Part shown: positions 15,964 through 24,945 of the stretch, one piece after another
How positions within the stretch are numbered: the first letter of the stretch is position 1
Layout of the letters: every line of letters starts with the position of its first letter
Source of the DNA: a virus
Virus record (IMG/VR): IMGVR_UViG_3300007513_002281
Coordinates: 46,044 to 110,043 of that record
DNA: 64,000 nucleotides
Direction: 5' to 3' (one strand)
Translations under genes and position numbers: made by a program
The notes under the pieces: generated by a model
What the model was told of the DNA's origin: nothing
Databases searched by the model: none
The model's input: the letters and a program-made list of their open reading frames with translations, nothing else

Positions 15964-17001
15964 ATGACTCATGTTAAGCCAGGTAATGTTGACTGTGTAA
16001 TATACCACGCTGATTGTACAGACGGTTTTGGTGCTGCATATTCTGCTTGGAAGCTATTGGGAAATCGTTCTGAATATTACCCCTGTAAGCATGGAACAGC
16101 TCCGCCAGATATTAAAGGAAAGACAGTTGCTATTCTTGATTTTTCTTTTGATAATGCAACTATTAAAAAGATGATTAAAGATGCTGAAGGGCTTATAGTG
16201 ATTGATCATCATAAATCTGCAATGGTCGAGCTTCATGATATATCTAACACTCACTTTGATATGACCAAGAGCGGTGCAATGCTAGCATGGGAATTCTTCC
16301 ACCCCGGAAAAGAATCACCAAAGTTTATTCAATATATTCAAGATAGAGATCTCTGGAAATGGGAGCTTCCATATTCTAAAGAATTTGCTGCAGCTTTTGA
16401 TATGGTTCCTTTTGAGTTTGAAGAATTTGAGAAGTTCGAGGATGACTCTGTGTTTGATGATGCCATTAAGAGAGGATCGTATATACTGGCCTATAGTAAG
16501 ACAGTTGTGAAGAAGGTTTGTGAAAAGGCAGTTTCTAGAAAGTACAAAGGAATGGATGTTTTAATTGTTAATTCATCACACTGGATGTCTGAGATTGGTG
16601 CACGACTATCACCTGATTGTGACTTTGCTGTAATTTGGTACTATGATCATAATGATAGAATCAATAAGATAAGTCTTAGATCTTTTCATGATCATGTTGA
16701 TGTTTCTGAGATTGCTAAGGATTTTGGAGGCGGCGGCCATAGAAAAGCTGGAGGCTTTCAAATAAGTGGAGAGCTTTGTGTCGATGATATATTTGACATT
16801 GAAGAAGAGCAAGAAGAAGACGTAGTTGACACTTCTCAGGTTAAGGAAGAGATTAAAAAGCTAAAAGAGGAGTTACAGGAGAAAGGCGGTGACGTCAAGG
16901 AAGAAGAATTTGAAAAGCTCGAAGAGCAGATAGAAAAGATTGCTAGTGGTAAATCTCTAGAAAGTGAAAATCACGATAGCCAGCAAGCAGAAGATAGATG
17001 A
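15964..17001 (+). CDS. DHH/DHHA1 phosphoesterase with acidic C-terminal tail
   Basis: A 345-residue protein. The DHH part has HADCTDGFGAA (residues 14-24), an ILDFSF strand and IDHHKS (about 79-84), which bind Mn2+. The DHHA1 part ends with DFGGGGHRKAGGFQ near 253-266, the substrate-binding GGGH motif. Family members are NrnA-like nanoRNases, pAp phosphatases and exopolyphosphatases. Residues 275-345 are a highly acidic, coiled-coil-like extension not normal for NrnA. A role in short-oligonucleotide or pAp turnover would fit the PAPS-using sulfotransferases nearby, but this is inference. Confidence 0.85.
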   Translation: MTHVKPGNVDCVIYHADCTDGFGAAYSAWKLLGNRSEYYPCKHGTAPPDIKGKTVAILDFSFDNATIKKMIKDAEGLIVIDHHKSAMVELHDISNTHFDMTKSGAMLAWEFFHPGKESPKFIQYIQDRDLWKWELPYSKEFAAAFDMVPFEFEEFEKFEDDSVFDDAIKRGSYILAYSKTVVKKVCEKAVSRKYKGMDVLIVNSSHWMSEIGARLSPDCDFAVIWYYDHNDRINKISLRSFHDHVDVSEIAKDFGGGGHRKAGGFQISGELCVDDIFDIEEEQEEDVVDTSQVKEEIKKLKEELQEKGGDVKEEEFEKLEEQIEKIASGKSLESENHDSQQAEDR

Positions 17002-17029
17002 GACCAGAATGGGATGATCACATAATAAA

Positions 17030-18121
17030 ATGAATGATGATAAATTAAAAGATATTTTAAGAATAGCAAGAGACTATGGGTTTTGTATTGTTCCTGATGA
17101 CAATGAAGTTCTTGCTATTAATCATCACACTGTTGGAGGCAGTTTTAGCCAGAAACTAGGCTATCTTGAAATAGATCCAGTTTCATTTTTTTCATCATTA
17201 CAAGTATTGGGCACTGTATCATCTTGTCTCGAAAAAAAGAAAGAAGTATTTATTCATTCTCTACCTAGATCAGGAGGAAACCACCTACATGCCACACTTC
17301 ATTATCATCCTGAAGTTTTTTGTCTTTCTGAAAGAGAAGATCCCAGAAACAATAGTGCACAAGATGTCTTTGGAAAATTTAGTCCTATAACATTCTATAA
17401 GATGATTAGCTCAAAATGTCTTGTCTGGAAAGTTACTGGTGTCAGAGATCCATCTTTGATTATTTACTTTGACAAAGTGTGTAAAGATCATGTTTCTATT
17501 TTTAATTTTAGGCACCCTTACTTGGTATTTTTATCAGCTAAGCGGGAAGAACTAAAGGGAAATAGCTCATATCACTGGCTCAAAGAAAGCTGGCCTAATC
17601 GTCCCAATTTGCTAAGCATAGTTTGTGATTATTTTAAAAATATAAAACAGTCACATTTAATCAATCCTGATCGAAAAATAACCTATCAAGAGATATGTGC
17701 TGCGCAGGCACTACAGCTAAGTCACATATCTTATGCAATAAATAGAGGAATTACTTCTACTATAGCATTTCATGAAGAATTGCTAGCTAATAAAGATAAA
17801 ATGGAATCAATTTATAATACTCTAGGGCTAGCTTGTGACTCTCAGGTTTATTCTTTTAAAGCATTTATTAGTGATATGCAGGAGAAGAATAGTGATGACT
17901 ATGATATCTCTGATGGACTTATAGGATTTGGAGGCTACAATCCCGAACGTAAGATTTTGCTTAAAGATGAGATTAACATTTTAAATGAGAATCGGCATGA
18001 TGCGGAAATGATGATTGATCTTGTTTGTGAATTTTCAAAAAAAAATAATGTTGATGAAGAGGTTATTTTTAAATTTAGAGAATTTTATCTGGAAAAGATT
18101 AATAACTTGGAACAAAGATGA
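17030..18121 (+). CDS. Sulfotransferase-like protein 2
   Basis: A 363-residue protein. IHSLPRSGGNHLH near residues 75-87 is a PAPS 5'-phosphosulfate loop, and FRHPYLVFLSAKREE near 160-175 is the following Arg/Ser-containing 3'-phosphate segment. The N-terminal 70 residues and the C-terminal helical half are not recognised. It runs into the deaminase gene with a 4-base ATGA overlap. The acceptor substrate is unknown. Confidence 0.65.
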   Translation: MNDDKLKDILRIARDYGFCIVPDDNEVLAINHHTVGGSFSQKLGYLEIDPVSFFSSLQVLGTVSSCLEKKKEVFIHSLPRSGGNHLHATLHYHPEVFCLSEREDPRNNSAQDVFGKFSPITFYKMISSKCLVWKVTGVRDPSLIIYFDKVCKDHVSIFNFRHPYLVFLSAKREELKGNSSYHWLKESWPNRPNLLSIVCDYFKNIKQSHLINPDRKITYQEICAAQALQLSHISYAINRGITSTIAFHEELLANKDKMESIYNTLGLACDSQVYSFKAFISDMQEKNSDDYDISDGLIGFGGYNPERKILLKDEINILNENRHDAEMMIDLVCEFSKKNNVDEEVIFKFREFYLEKINNLEQR

Positions 18122-18528
18122 GACTACATCGACCTAGCTGGGATAAAATTTGGATGCAATTTGCTCAGTCAATATCAACAAGATCCTGTGATCCGCGTCA
18201 TCAGGTTGGGGCAATCATAGTGACAGATGATAATACTCAAGTCCTGGCTATCGGATACAATGGAGATCAAAAAGGAGGATCTAATGCAATAGAGTCATTG
18301 GAGCCCGGTCAGTCAGGCTTTATTCATGCTGAAATTAACGCTCTAATAAAGTGTGACTACAACAACCCTAAGAGAAAGATTATGTATGTAACACTTTCAC
18401 CCTGTAAGATGTGTGCAAAGTCAATTGTAAATTCTGGTATTAGTGAGGTTATCTACTTTGAAGATTACAGATCTGATGAGGGAGTTCGACTTTTATCTGA
18501 ATTGGGGATTCTTGTTAGAAAATTCTAA
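18118..18528 (+). CDS. Deoxycytidylate deaminase
   Basis: A 136-residue zinc deaminase. HAEINAL near residue 63 supplies the His ligand and catalytic Glu; SPCKMC near 87-92 supplies two Cys ligands. The N-terminal SCDPRHQVGAIIV and GYNGDQKGG segments are typical of dCMP deaminases of ComEB/T4 CD type. It would make dUMP for ThyX. It is shorter than T4 Cd (193 residues), lacking the extra zinc insertion. A second deaminase is at 50568. Confidence 0.88.
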   Translation: MRLHRPSWDKIWMQFAQSISTRSCDPRHQVGAIIVTDDNTQVLAIGYNGDQKGGSNAIESLEPGQSGFIHAEINALIKCDYNNPKRKIMYVTLSPCKMCAKSIVNSGISEVIYFEDYRSDEGVRLLSELGILVRKF

Positions 18529-18573
18529 AACTTGTTAGATAATTAATATTGTCTTTAACTGACAGTTGTGATA

Positions 18574-18855
18574 ATGAGAGTTAAAAAGAAAAAGCTTTTA
18601 GATTTGATTTCACTTCTTATTGAAGGAAATCAAGATGCTATTGAAGAGAAGCTTAGTGTATTTGCAGGTCCAAAGGATTCTAGAAGTATTATAATAAGTA
18701 ACGGCTTAAAGATAAGACATACAGATTCTGGCCTTGTTTACACAGTTGATAGGGTTTTATTTACACCCGGTGGAAATCCAGAAATAAGATGCACTCGTCC
18801 TGGGTGGTCCATAGTTATTACAGCAGATGAATTCAAGGATTATGAGAGGCACTAA
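18574..18855 (+). CDS. Unrecognised small protein, possible SH3-like barrel
   Basis: A 93-residue protein; GTG 18568 is an alternative start and neither has a strong ribosome-binding site. The N-terminus (MRVKKKKLLDLISLLIEG) is basic and amphipathic like the tags of nearby genes. The C-terminal half (KIRHTDSGLVYTVDRV... to VITADEF) looks like a small beta-barrel of the GDLV type seen elsewhere in the window. Its stop overlaps the start of the SOD-like gene. Confidence 0.6.
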   Translation: MRVKKKKLLDLISLLIEGNQDAIEEKLSVFAGPKDSRSIIISNGLKIRHTDSGLVYTVDRVLFTPGGNPEIRCTRPGWSIVITADEFKDYERH

Positions 18856-19547
18856 TGTCATTTACCAATAAAGATCTTAAAGAAAACATAAGAAAGTCTT
18901 TAAGCTTTGATCAAGATAAAGAGCAGCTTGCTGAAGCCTACGTTGCCCAACAGAAACAGTTTAATCTTTCAACTGAGCTTTTAAGCCAGGCTAACAAAGA
19001 TAATCATATTGAGCTTTATCAGAAGTACATTGAGAATTTTAATAGAATAAGTGCTGAGCTAGACACAGCAGATAGATCTGATGTTAATTCAAATAATTCT
19101 CAATATAGATCTCTTAAGATAGATGAGACATATAACATGAATGCTGCTTATCTTCATGAGCTCTATTTTGCTAACATTAGTGATCTTCACAGTGAGATAG
19201 CAATGGACTCTTTATCATATATGAGACTCTCTAGAGATTTTGGAACTTTTGATGCTTGGCAGAAGGACTTTATAGCGTGCTGCTCAGCATCCCGATGTGG
19301 CTGGGCTATGACATATCTAAATACATACACACAGAGCTATATGAATGTTCCAGTTGATCTTCATAGTCTTGAGGTTCCAGTCGGATGCTATCCGATCATT
19401 GTTATGGATGTATGGCAGCATGCATATTATAAAGACTATTTAAAGGATGTTAAGACATATACTTATGCAATGATGAAACAGCTAAATTGGCATGTCATAG
19501 AGTCAAGATTTAGAAAGGCTGAGAACGTCTTGTTGGCATTGAGGTAA
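18855..19547 (+). CDS. Fe/Mn superoxide-dismutase-like protein
   Basis: A 230-residue protein. The C-terminal block VMDVWQHAYYKDYLKDV, then LNWHVIESRF, matches the SOD signature D-x-W-E-H-A-Y-Y, with Gln for the Glu. An upstream segment NAAYLHELYF matches the second metal-binding His region. The first HHxxY pair of SODs is not found; that region reads QLAEAYVAQQ. Thus three of four metal ligands (His, Asp, His) are visible. It may be an active dismutase with changed metal, or a structural protein using the fold. It is coupled by single-base overlaps to the neighbouring genes, including a tagged, presumably virion gene. Confidence 0.7.
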   Translation: MSFTNKDLKENIRKSLSFDQDKEQLAEAYVAQQKQFNLSTELLSQANKDNHIELYQKYIENFNRISAELDTADRSDVNSNNSQYRSLKIDETYNMNAAYLHELYFANISDLHSEIAMDSLSYMRLSRDFGTFDAWQKDFIACCSASRCGWAMTYLNTYTQSYMNVPVDLHSLEVPVGCYPIIVMDVWQHAYYKDYLKDVKTYTYAMMKQLNWHVIESRFRKAENVLLALR

Positions 19548-20176
19548 TGATGAAAGTCAATAGTCGTAAATTTAAAGGTCTTATCCTATCTGAGCTAAAG
19601 AGAATAATTTCTGAGCAAGATGTTGATATTGATACAGATGTTAGTGAAGATCAACCAGAGCCTACATTTTCATCAGCGGATGACCAGATAGATAGCTTTA
19701 TTATTAAATTTGAAAATGAATCAATTAAAAGAGAGGGAGATGTCATTTCTGTCTCTCTAGATGAGTCTTTAGGATCACTCACACTTAGAGCTCTCCTAGA
19801 GCAGGAAGAAGCAGAGGAAGGGGCACCAGTAGAAGATGATGCAGATGTTGCTGTCGACGACGAATCAGAAGAGATGGGTTCATCTCCGTCGATAGAAGCA
19901 GAAGAGCTCCCTAAACCTGAAATTGATATTGATTCATTTAGTAAGAGAGTAGCGAGACTTGCTTTGAATTACGAGACACTTCTTAATATACCAGCAGTTA
20001 TAATCAATAGAACAGTTGACTTTCTTAGAGAAAACTATGAAGAGTCAGACGTTGAAAGGCTTAAGCAAATTCTTGAAACTGAATATGACTTTGAGATAGA
20101 CGGTAAAGAAAAGGAAACTCAAATTCCGTATGCTGTGGGGGCATGGGCTGGAGGCACAGGAGCAGGCGGTGCTTAA
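19547..20176 (+). CDS. Tagged acidic protein, virion-packaged candidate
   Basis: A 209-residue protein with tag-like N-terminus MKVNSRKFKGLILSELKRI (second ATG at 19550). LSE in the tag fits a T4-type (L/I)xE cleavage site. Residues 35-130 are very acidic and of low complexity. A helical domain follows, and the end is Gly/Ala-rich (GAWAGGTGAGGA), as in other phage structural proteins. No known domain. Confidence 0.65.
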   Translation: MMKVNSRKFKGLILSELKRIISEQDVDIDTDVSEDQPEPTFSSADDQIDSFIIKFENESIKREGDVISVSLDESLGSLTLRALLEQEEAEEGAPVEDDADVAVDDESEEMGSSPSIEAEELPKPEIDIDSFSKRVARLALNYETLLNIPAVIINRTVDFLRENYEESDVERLKQILETEYDFEIDGKEKETQIPYAVGAWAGGTGAGGA

Positions 20177-20475
20177 TGAAAAAGCCCGAAGAAAAATATA
20201 TCGACTTTGAAACAAAGAAGACACTTCATTTCAATATAACAAGAGAGTCTCATAGCAGCCTAAGAATAGCATGCTTTCAGCGAAGACTTTCTATGCAGGA
20301 GGTCTTTGAAGAGCTTGCAATTTTAGTATCTGAGGAGTCACCAGTTCTGATAAAGATTCTTGATGATCTTTCTGAAAAGAAACGTCAAAAAATTATTAAA
20401 AAATTATCGGAAACAGATGCAGAATCTTTGTTTAATATTATAGAAAAAGAAAACCCATTAGTGAGTTCTGAATGA
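20176..20475 (+). CDS. Small protein with ribbon-helix-helix-like segment
   Basis: A 99-residue protein whose ATG shares the A of the upstream TAA stop. KTLHFNITRESHSSLRIACFQR followed by LSMQEVFEELAILV resembles a ribbon-helix-helix DNA-binding fold: a short basic strand and two helices. The rest is a charged helix. It could be a transcriptional repressor, but the placement between virion-like genes also allows a structural role. Confidence 0.55.
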   Translation: MKKPEEKYIDFETKKTLHFNITRESHSSLRIACFQRRLSMQEVFEELAILVSEESPVLIKILDDLSEKKRQKIIKKLSETDAESLFNIIEKENPLVSSE

Positions 20476-20747
20476 TAAATTGGCTTAAGAATATATTTAA
20501 AAGAGATTCTGTTACTAGAGTTAAAAATCTAGAGATACAGTGTCTTTACTTGCATACTAGACTTCACGATGTTGAAAAATTAATATCCAAGCAGTCTGAG
20601 ATACTTGCTAACATTGCTCATGTGCAATCTGAGATATCTAATATTATCTGGTCGGAGGGAACTAGGTCAGGAGATGGGTCTTCTGAAAGTAAGTCAATGT
20701 TTTCACAAAAATTTACTATATCGAAAGATGATGATTTTTTAAACTAG
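20472..20747 (+). CDS. Unrecognised coiled-coil protein
   Basis: A 91-residue protein in a 4-base overlap with the preceding gene. It begins with an amphipathic basic segment MINWLKNIFKR and continues as a likely coiled coil (residues 18-60). The C-terminus is Ser-rich and acidic. No family recognised. It precedes the holin/spanin-like genes. Confidence 0.6.
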   Translation: MINWLKNIFKRDSVTRVKNLEIQCLYLHTRLHDVEKLISKQSEILANIAHVQSEISNIIWSEGTRSGDGSSESKSMFSQKFTISKDDDFLN

Positions 20748-20756
20748 GAATGAAAG

Positions 20757-20951
20757 ATGAAGGTAGGAATTTTAGATAGAATATTAGAGAAGGCAATCTC
20801 TAGAAAGCTTCTTGTTTTTTGTACAGCAACCGGATTGATGGCATGGGACGGACTAGATTCTGAGACATGGGGAATGGTAGCAATAGTCTATATCGGAGGC
20901 CAGGCAGTTGTTGATACTATGAAAGCCTACCGGTTTGGTGATAGGGAATGA
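20757..20951 (+). CDS. Holin-like small membrane protein
   Basis: A 64-residue protein with two hydrophobic segments (about 18-30 and 37-53) separated by a short polar turn (DGLDSET), with a basic N-terminus and a charged tail. Size and topology fit a small phage holin; position just before two spanin-like genes strengthens this. No endolysin is recognised next to it. The next gene overlaps by 4 bases. Confidence 0.55.
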   Translation: MKVGILDRILEKAISRKLLVFCTATGLMAWDGLDSETWGMVAIVYIGGQAVVDTMKAYRFGDRE

Positions 20952-21352
20952 CCCTATCAGCTTTTAAGCTGGCATTGAAAAAAGCAATAGCCTGGTGCAA
21001 GCACCATTGGAAGATTTTGCTTTTGATGGCTTGGTCTGTTGTTATATGGGTCGTAGCTAGAAGATCACTGAATAGTCATAAAAAAGCCCTAGATTTAACA
21101 ATTAAAAGCTATAAAGCTGAGATCGACGCCATCCAGAGCACTCATGAGAAAGAAATAGAGAAAAGAAACAGGGCAATTGAAACTTATCGGGTTGTGATAC
21201 AGGAAGCAGAAAAGGCATACTCTGAATCTCAAGAGGAGCTTGGAGTTCTAAAGAGAGAGAGGCTAAAGGATCTTGTTAATCAATATGCTGATGACCCCGA
21301 AAGCTTAAATAACATTATTGAATCTGAATTTGGATTTACCTATGTTAAGTAA
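20948..21352 (+). CDS. Inner-membrane coiled-coil protein, i-spanin-like
   Basis: A 134-residue type II membrane protein: basic start, transmembrane segment at about 22-40 (ILLLMAWSVVIWVVA), then a long periplasmic coiled coil (45-110). This is the architecture of inner-membrane spanins such as lambda Rz. The following gene overlaps its 3' end, which is also usual for spanin pairs. Assignment is by architecture only. Confidence 0.55.
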   Translation: MTLSAFKLALKKAIAWCKHHWKILLLMAWSVVIWVVARRSLNSHKKALDLTIKSYKAEIDAIQSTHEKEIEKRNRAIETYRVVIQEAEKAYSESQEELGVLKRERLKDLVNQYADDPESLNNIIESEFGFTYVK

Positions 21353-21806
21353 GGCTTTTATTATATTGCTTCCGATTCTTTTTTCTCAGAACGTTCTTGC
21401 AGATGACGAGGTGGAGCAGCCCAAGTATGCTCACCTTGAAGTGGGAGAGACAGCTCCTTTTAATGGAACACTCTTTAATGGGCCTGCACTTTCTCAGATC
21501 TTGGTTGAAAGCCAGTACTCATTTGATGAGTGTGATTTAAGAGTTGAATTTGAGAAGAACTTGATTGCTGCTGATTATCAATTAAGACTAGACACATTGC
21601 AAGCCGGATATGATTCTCTAAGTGAGAGGCACGATCTTTTAATGTCCATTAAAAATGATGAGATTGAGACATACAGAAGTCTGGCTCTTGAAATGCCGAA
21701 CAAAAATAATCAATGGTGGCTTGCCGGCGGTGTTGTCGTGGGTGTTGCCATAACAGTTTCAGCTGCGTGGGCTATGGGACAAGTTTCTGCTATATCAGCA
21801 AATTAA
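21342..21806 (+). CDS. Exported membrane-anchored protein of lysis-like cassette
   Basis: About 154 residues from the ATG at 21342, nested over the end of the i-spanin-like gene. A signal peptide (MLSKAFIILLPILFSQNVLA) is followed by a periplasmic helical domain and a C-terminal transmembrane segment near residues 128-150. It lacks a lipobox, so it is not a classical o-spanin; it may be a unimolecular-spanin-like or antiholin-like protein. Confidence 0.6.
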   Translation: MLSKAFIILLPILFSQNVLADDEVEQPKYAHLEVGETAPFNGTLFNGPALSQILVESQYSFDECDLRVEFEKNLIAADYQLRLDTLQAGYDSLSERHDLLMSIKNDEIETYRSLALEMPNKNNQWWLAGGVVVGVAITVSAAWAMGQVSAISAN

Positions 21807-21842
21807 GAATTTGTCTTCATAATTAATCTTGAGGTCGAAGTT

Positions 21843-23960
21843 ATGAAAGTAAAAGTAAAGAAATCTGCTTTAGTTGACTTTTTAAAAAGTAAGATTAATG
21901 AAGATATCAGCTCAGCTGAGCACAACACAGTTTTAGGAATTGATATAGAGGACGAGGGTCCTATTGAACCAGTTGAGATGATGGCAACACAGCTTGCAGT
22001 TGAAAGACCCCCAGTTGATGACCCTGAGTTTATTCCCGCTTCTATCTCTGAGCTAGCAAACTCTGCGTCTGCAATAGCCCAGGAGTGCCCAGGGCCTCAG
22101 CTTGAGTGGTTTTACAGAAAGCTTCATGAGCTACTTGATGTTGCTCTTGATAGGCAGGATGCAGCAGAAAGAGATGACTCTGTGCTTCATAGTGAAGAAG
22201 AGGAGCTTAAGGATCTTAAGAACGGCGACCTGGCCGAGACTATTGTAAGAAAGTTTCTTAGGGGAAAAATTTTACCAGAGGGTCTAAATACAGATCAGCA
22301 GGATCTTGTTAATCGGGCTTCAGCCAGGATGCAAAGCATAGAAGATGCAGGCATCATGGCACAGCGGCTAGCAGATTTTTCTGAATTTGAAGGCATGGAT
22401 GAGTGGGAGATAAGTACAGAGCTCGAGGATGCCTTTACCTTTGGTGACACACCTCTTAGCCAGCCCAAAGCTGAGCCGAAAATTCAGCCAGAGCCAGAGC
22501 CACAGCCTGAAGAAGCAGAAGATGAAGATATTGATGACGACGGCTATGAAGACCCGCGTGGGCTTGAAGAGCCAATAACGAAGAGCACGAAAAAATCTAG
22601 GGCTATCGAGGATGCTACAGAATTCTTTTTAAAAAATAAGGACAAGTATGTTTTAGATCTATTTCAAATTAGGCTAGGGTCTGGAAGAGATGTTGTACCA
22701 TTTGACGTCAGATTTGCTAAAAACTCGGATGAATCCGAGTCTGTAGTAGATGGTGTTATGCATGATCTTAAAAATACTGGAGCATTTGGAGACGATATTG
22801 ATGATATAAGAGATCACTTAGAGAATTACGTCTTGTCATTCCTCAAGGATCCAGAGAAGGTATTACCACAAGATATACAAATTGGAGATGCTAACGCAAT
22901 TGTCGATGCTCTTATTAAAAAGCATGGGGATGCTGATGATCTTGATAAGTTTCTCCAAGACGCAGAGGACGCTGCAGCTCAAGCAGAAGATTTTGGGTAT
23001 ACTCCATTTTACATCCGTCTCATAGCTTCAGACTATTATCTTACACGTGACGAACCTGTTGAAGACACAGATGAATATTTTGGTGAAGAGGGTGAGGAGC
23101 TTAGTGATGAAGAGGTGGCTGAGATTAGAAAGAAATTTAGAGAGGAATCTCGACAACAGGCGCTTGATCTTGAATTTAGTCCGGGATCTCTAGTATTGAG
23201 TAACAAAGCTCTGCGGGCTTTAATGGAAGAAATTGCTTCTGATATGGGAACCGGTCTCGGAAACGTCAGAAATGTCGTATATGACGATCTTAAGATGATG
23301 GGAATGGACATGGATATTCTTAAGAAGCGCATGCGCGCCGCGAAGCTTCCGGGAGGTAGAGAGGCAATTCCATCTGTATACGACCCACTTCTTGTTACAG
23401 CAGCAGAGGACATTATAGACAAATCATACGAATTGTTTAGATATAGTCTTGATAGGTATGTTGAAGCTCTTGATCCTGATGAGGCAGCTGAGTTTGCAAG
23501 TGTTTTCAGCAGGGCATATGAACCAGGAATTGAGGGATACATGAGATTGCAAGATATATCCGGCGGTGAAAAGATAGATGATCCTGAGAACTTTAGAAGG
23601 ACGCGAAAGGCTTTTGAGGCAATTCAGATATTTTTAGATGAACTAGCTAAAGAGATGGTTCCAGACTCTCAAAAAGAAGCGAAAGAAGGCGGAATCAGAG
23701 CATTTATGCTTGATATTAAGGACTCTGGCGCACTGGAAGAGGATAGAAGAGATGACTTTGATGAATTCTTGGCAAGGAAAATTAAAAGATTTGACAGCTT
23801 TAAGAGGGATGAAGACTTCTTAATGTCAGCAATTGATACAGCACTTGCCAAGTCAGAAAAGCGTGCAGCAAGATACATTAAACAGCTAGAGAAAGAAAGG
23901 GTCGGCAGAGAGAAAAAACAGATGTCAGAACTTTCTCGATTAATTGATAGTGTTATTTAA
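21843..23960 (+). CDS. Large acidic tagged protein, virion-packaged candidate
   Basis: A 705-residue acidic, mainly helical protein. The N-terminus MKVKVKKSALVDFLKSKINE is basic then amphipathic, like the tags of neighbouring genes. A Pro/Glu-rich linker (residues 214-245, repeated EPEPQPEE) separates two helical regions. No enzyme motif is visible. Composition and neighbours suggest an internal head protein or scaffold. ATG is preceded by a weak GAGGTCGAAG site. Confidence 0.65.
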   Translation: MKVKVKKSALVDFLKSKINEDISSAEHNTVLGIDIEDEGPIEPVEMMATQLAVERPPVDDPEFIPASISELANSASAIAQECPGPQLEWFYRKLHELLDVALDRQDAAERDDSVLHSEEEELKDLKNGDLAETIVRKFLRGKILPEGLNTDQQDLVNRASARMQSIEDAGIMAQRLADFSEFEGMDEWEISTELEDAFTFGDTPLSQPKAEPKIQPEPEPQPEEAEDEDIDDDGYEDPRGLEEPITKSTKKSRAIEDATEFFLKNKDKYVLDLFQIRLGSGRDVVPFDVRFAKNSDESESVVDGVMHDLKNTGAFGDDIDDIRDHLENYVLSFLKDPEKVLPQDIQIGDANAIVDALIKKHGDADDLDKFLQDAEDAAAQAEDFGYTPFYIRLIASDYYLTRDEPVEDTDEYFGEEGEELSDEEVAEIRKKFREESRQQALDLEFSPGSLVLSNKALRALMEEIASDMGTGLGNVRNVVYDDLKMMGMDMDILKKRMRAAKLPGGREAIPSVYDPLLVTAAEDIIDKSYELFRYSLDRYVEALDPDEAAEFASVFSRAYEPGIEGYMRLQDISGGEKIDDPENFRRTRKAFEAIQIFLDELAKEMVPDSQKEAKEGGIRAFMLDIKDSGALEEDRRDDFDEFLARKIKRFDSFKRDEDFLMSAIDTALAKSEKRAARYIKQLEKERVGREKKQMSELSRLIDSVI

Positions 23961-23964
23961 TAAT

Positions 23965-24411
23965 ATGAAAAGCTTACTAAATTTCATTGATGACAGATTT
24001 ATTGAAGAGGGTGTAAATAGAGACCCAGGCACATCATCTGTCAGAGGTGTTCTTGGAAGTCTTGTTGAAAGTACAATGCCCCGAGGCTTGCCGATAGAAG
24101 TGGAGACATCTAAGTGGGTGACAAAGTCTAATCCAGAAAGGCTTGTTAGAAGATTTTCATTTGAAAGCTTCGACTCTCTAATGTTTTTTCTCAATGAGCT
24201 ATTGGGATATCAAGAAGAAAAGATGCATCACGCTGATATAACTGTTTCTAATAGAGAGATTACAGTGTCTTCATACACACATGATATTGATAAGGTAACA
24301 GATCTAGATTTATCACTTTCTGGATTTTGCGATGAAATATATGAAGATTTACAGTTTATGAAACTATCAAGAAGACAGGCGCATGAAAGAGAAATCAACA
24401 GTCTTAGTTAG
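23965..24411 (+). CDS. Unrecognised protein with tag-like N-terminus
   Basis: A 148-residue protein. The start is the ATG at 23965, just after the previous stop. MKSLLNFIDDRFIEEGVNRD has an amphipathic helix with I-x-E, perhaps a divergent form of the shared tag. The remainder is mixed alpha/beta with no family recognised. The next gene overlaps its end by 29 bases. Confidence 0.6.
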   Translation: MKSLLNFIDDRFIEEGVNRDPGTSSVRGVLGSLVESTMPRGLPIEVETSKWVTKSNPERLVRRFSFESFDSLMFFLNELLGYQEEKMHHADITVSNREITVSSYTHDIDKVTDLDLSLSGFCDEIYEDLQFMKLSRRQAHEREINSLS

Positions 24412-24760
24412 TGATTCTATATCTGAAAAAGTTGACTTTAATCAATTTTACGATGAAGATCACGAGACGCCTACAGCTATGTGCAGCATAGAAACTAAGC
24501 ACTTCGCTATGTCATTTCCAGTTCTTGAGATTATTAAAACACCGGATACTTTAGAAATTTCATTTACACTAAATGTATCTCAGATTAATAGTATTATTCT
24601 TTTAAAAGATGCTGAAAAGATATGCTTAGATGTGGGAAATTCAAAGATAGTCTTTGAAAATTGCAAGATTAATTTATTTTCTTCTTCTGTTTATCAGGCT
24701 AGTGAGCATCTATGTAGGCTAATTGTTGAATCTGATAATATTTATAGCAAAGGAGCTTGA
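24383..24760 (+). CDS. Unrecognised beta-rich protein
   Basis: A 125-residue protein overlapping its neighbour by 29 bases. Alternating hydrophobic strands (FAMSFPVLEII, LEISFTLNVS, KICLDVGNSKIVF) indicate a beta-sheet fold. No signature motif. Part of the tagged-protein operon. Confidence 0.6.
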   Translation: MKEKSTVLVSDSISEKVDFNQFYDEDHETPTAMCSIETKHFAMSFPVLEIIKTPDTLEISFTLNVSQINSIILLKDAEKICLDVGNSKIVFENCKINLFSSSVYQASEHLCRLIVESDNIYSKGA

Positions 24761-24765
24761 GTCAA

Positions 24766-24945
24766 ATGAATTTTAAAAAGTTTATGAACGATATTTTAAA
24801 AAGAGAGACAGAGCATAAGACAGTTATGAAGGAAAGAATTCTGGAAGAAGAAGAGCTTCCTCAAAGAAGGTATAACAAGTTATATCGAGAACACTGGCAA
24901 AACTCTGTCTATTTTAGGAGAAAAAATGAGCGACATAAGAATTAA
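24766..24945 (+). CDS. Small basic tagged protein
   Basis: A 59-residue highly charged protein, starting at ATG 24766 (TTG at 24757 also in frame) after GGAG. It begins MNFKKFMNDILKRETEH, tag-like, and includes RILEEEELPQRR. It overlaps the next gene by 20 bases. No known family. Confidence 0.55.
   Translation: MNFKKFMNDILKRETEHKTVMKERILEEEELPQRRYNKLYREHWQNSVYFRRKNERHKN

Noticed and set aside
20143-20175. Upstream extension of the ribbon-helix-helix-like gene
   Set aside because: The extra residues are the out-of-frame Gly-rich end of the preceding gene; ATG 20176 at the TAATG junction is the natural start.
23036-23542. 168-codon open frame on the minus strand
   Set aside because: It lies wholly inside the 705-residue tagged gene. 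The Ser-rich translation is what acidic codons give when read backwards, and there is no ribosome-binding site.
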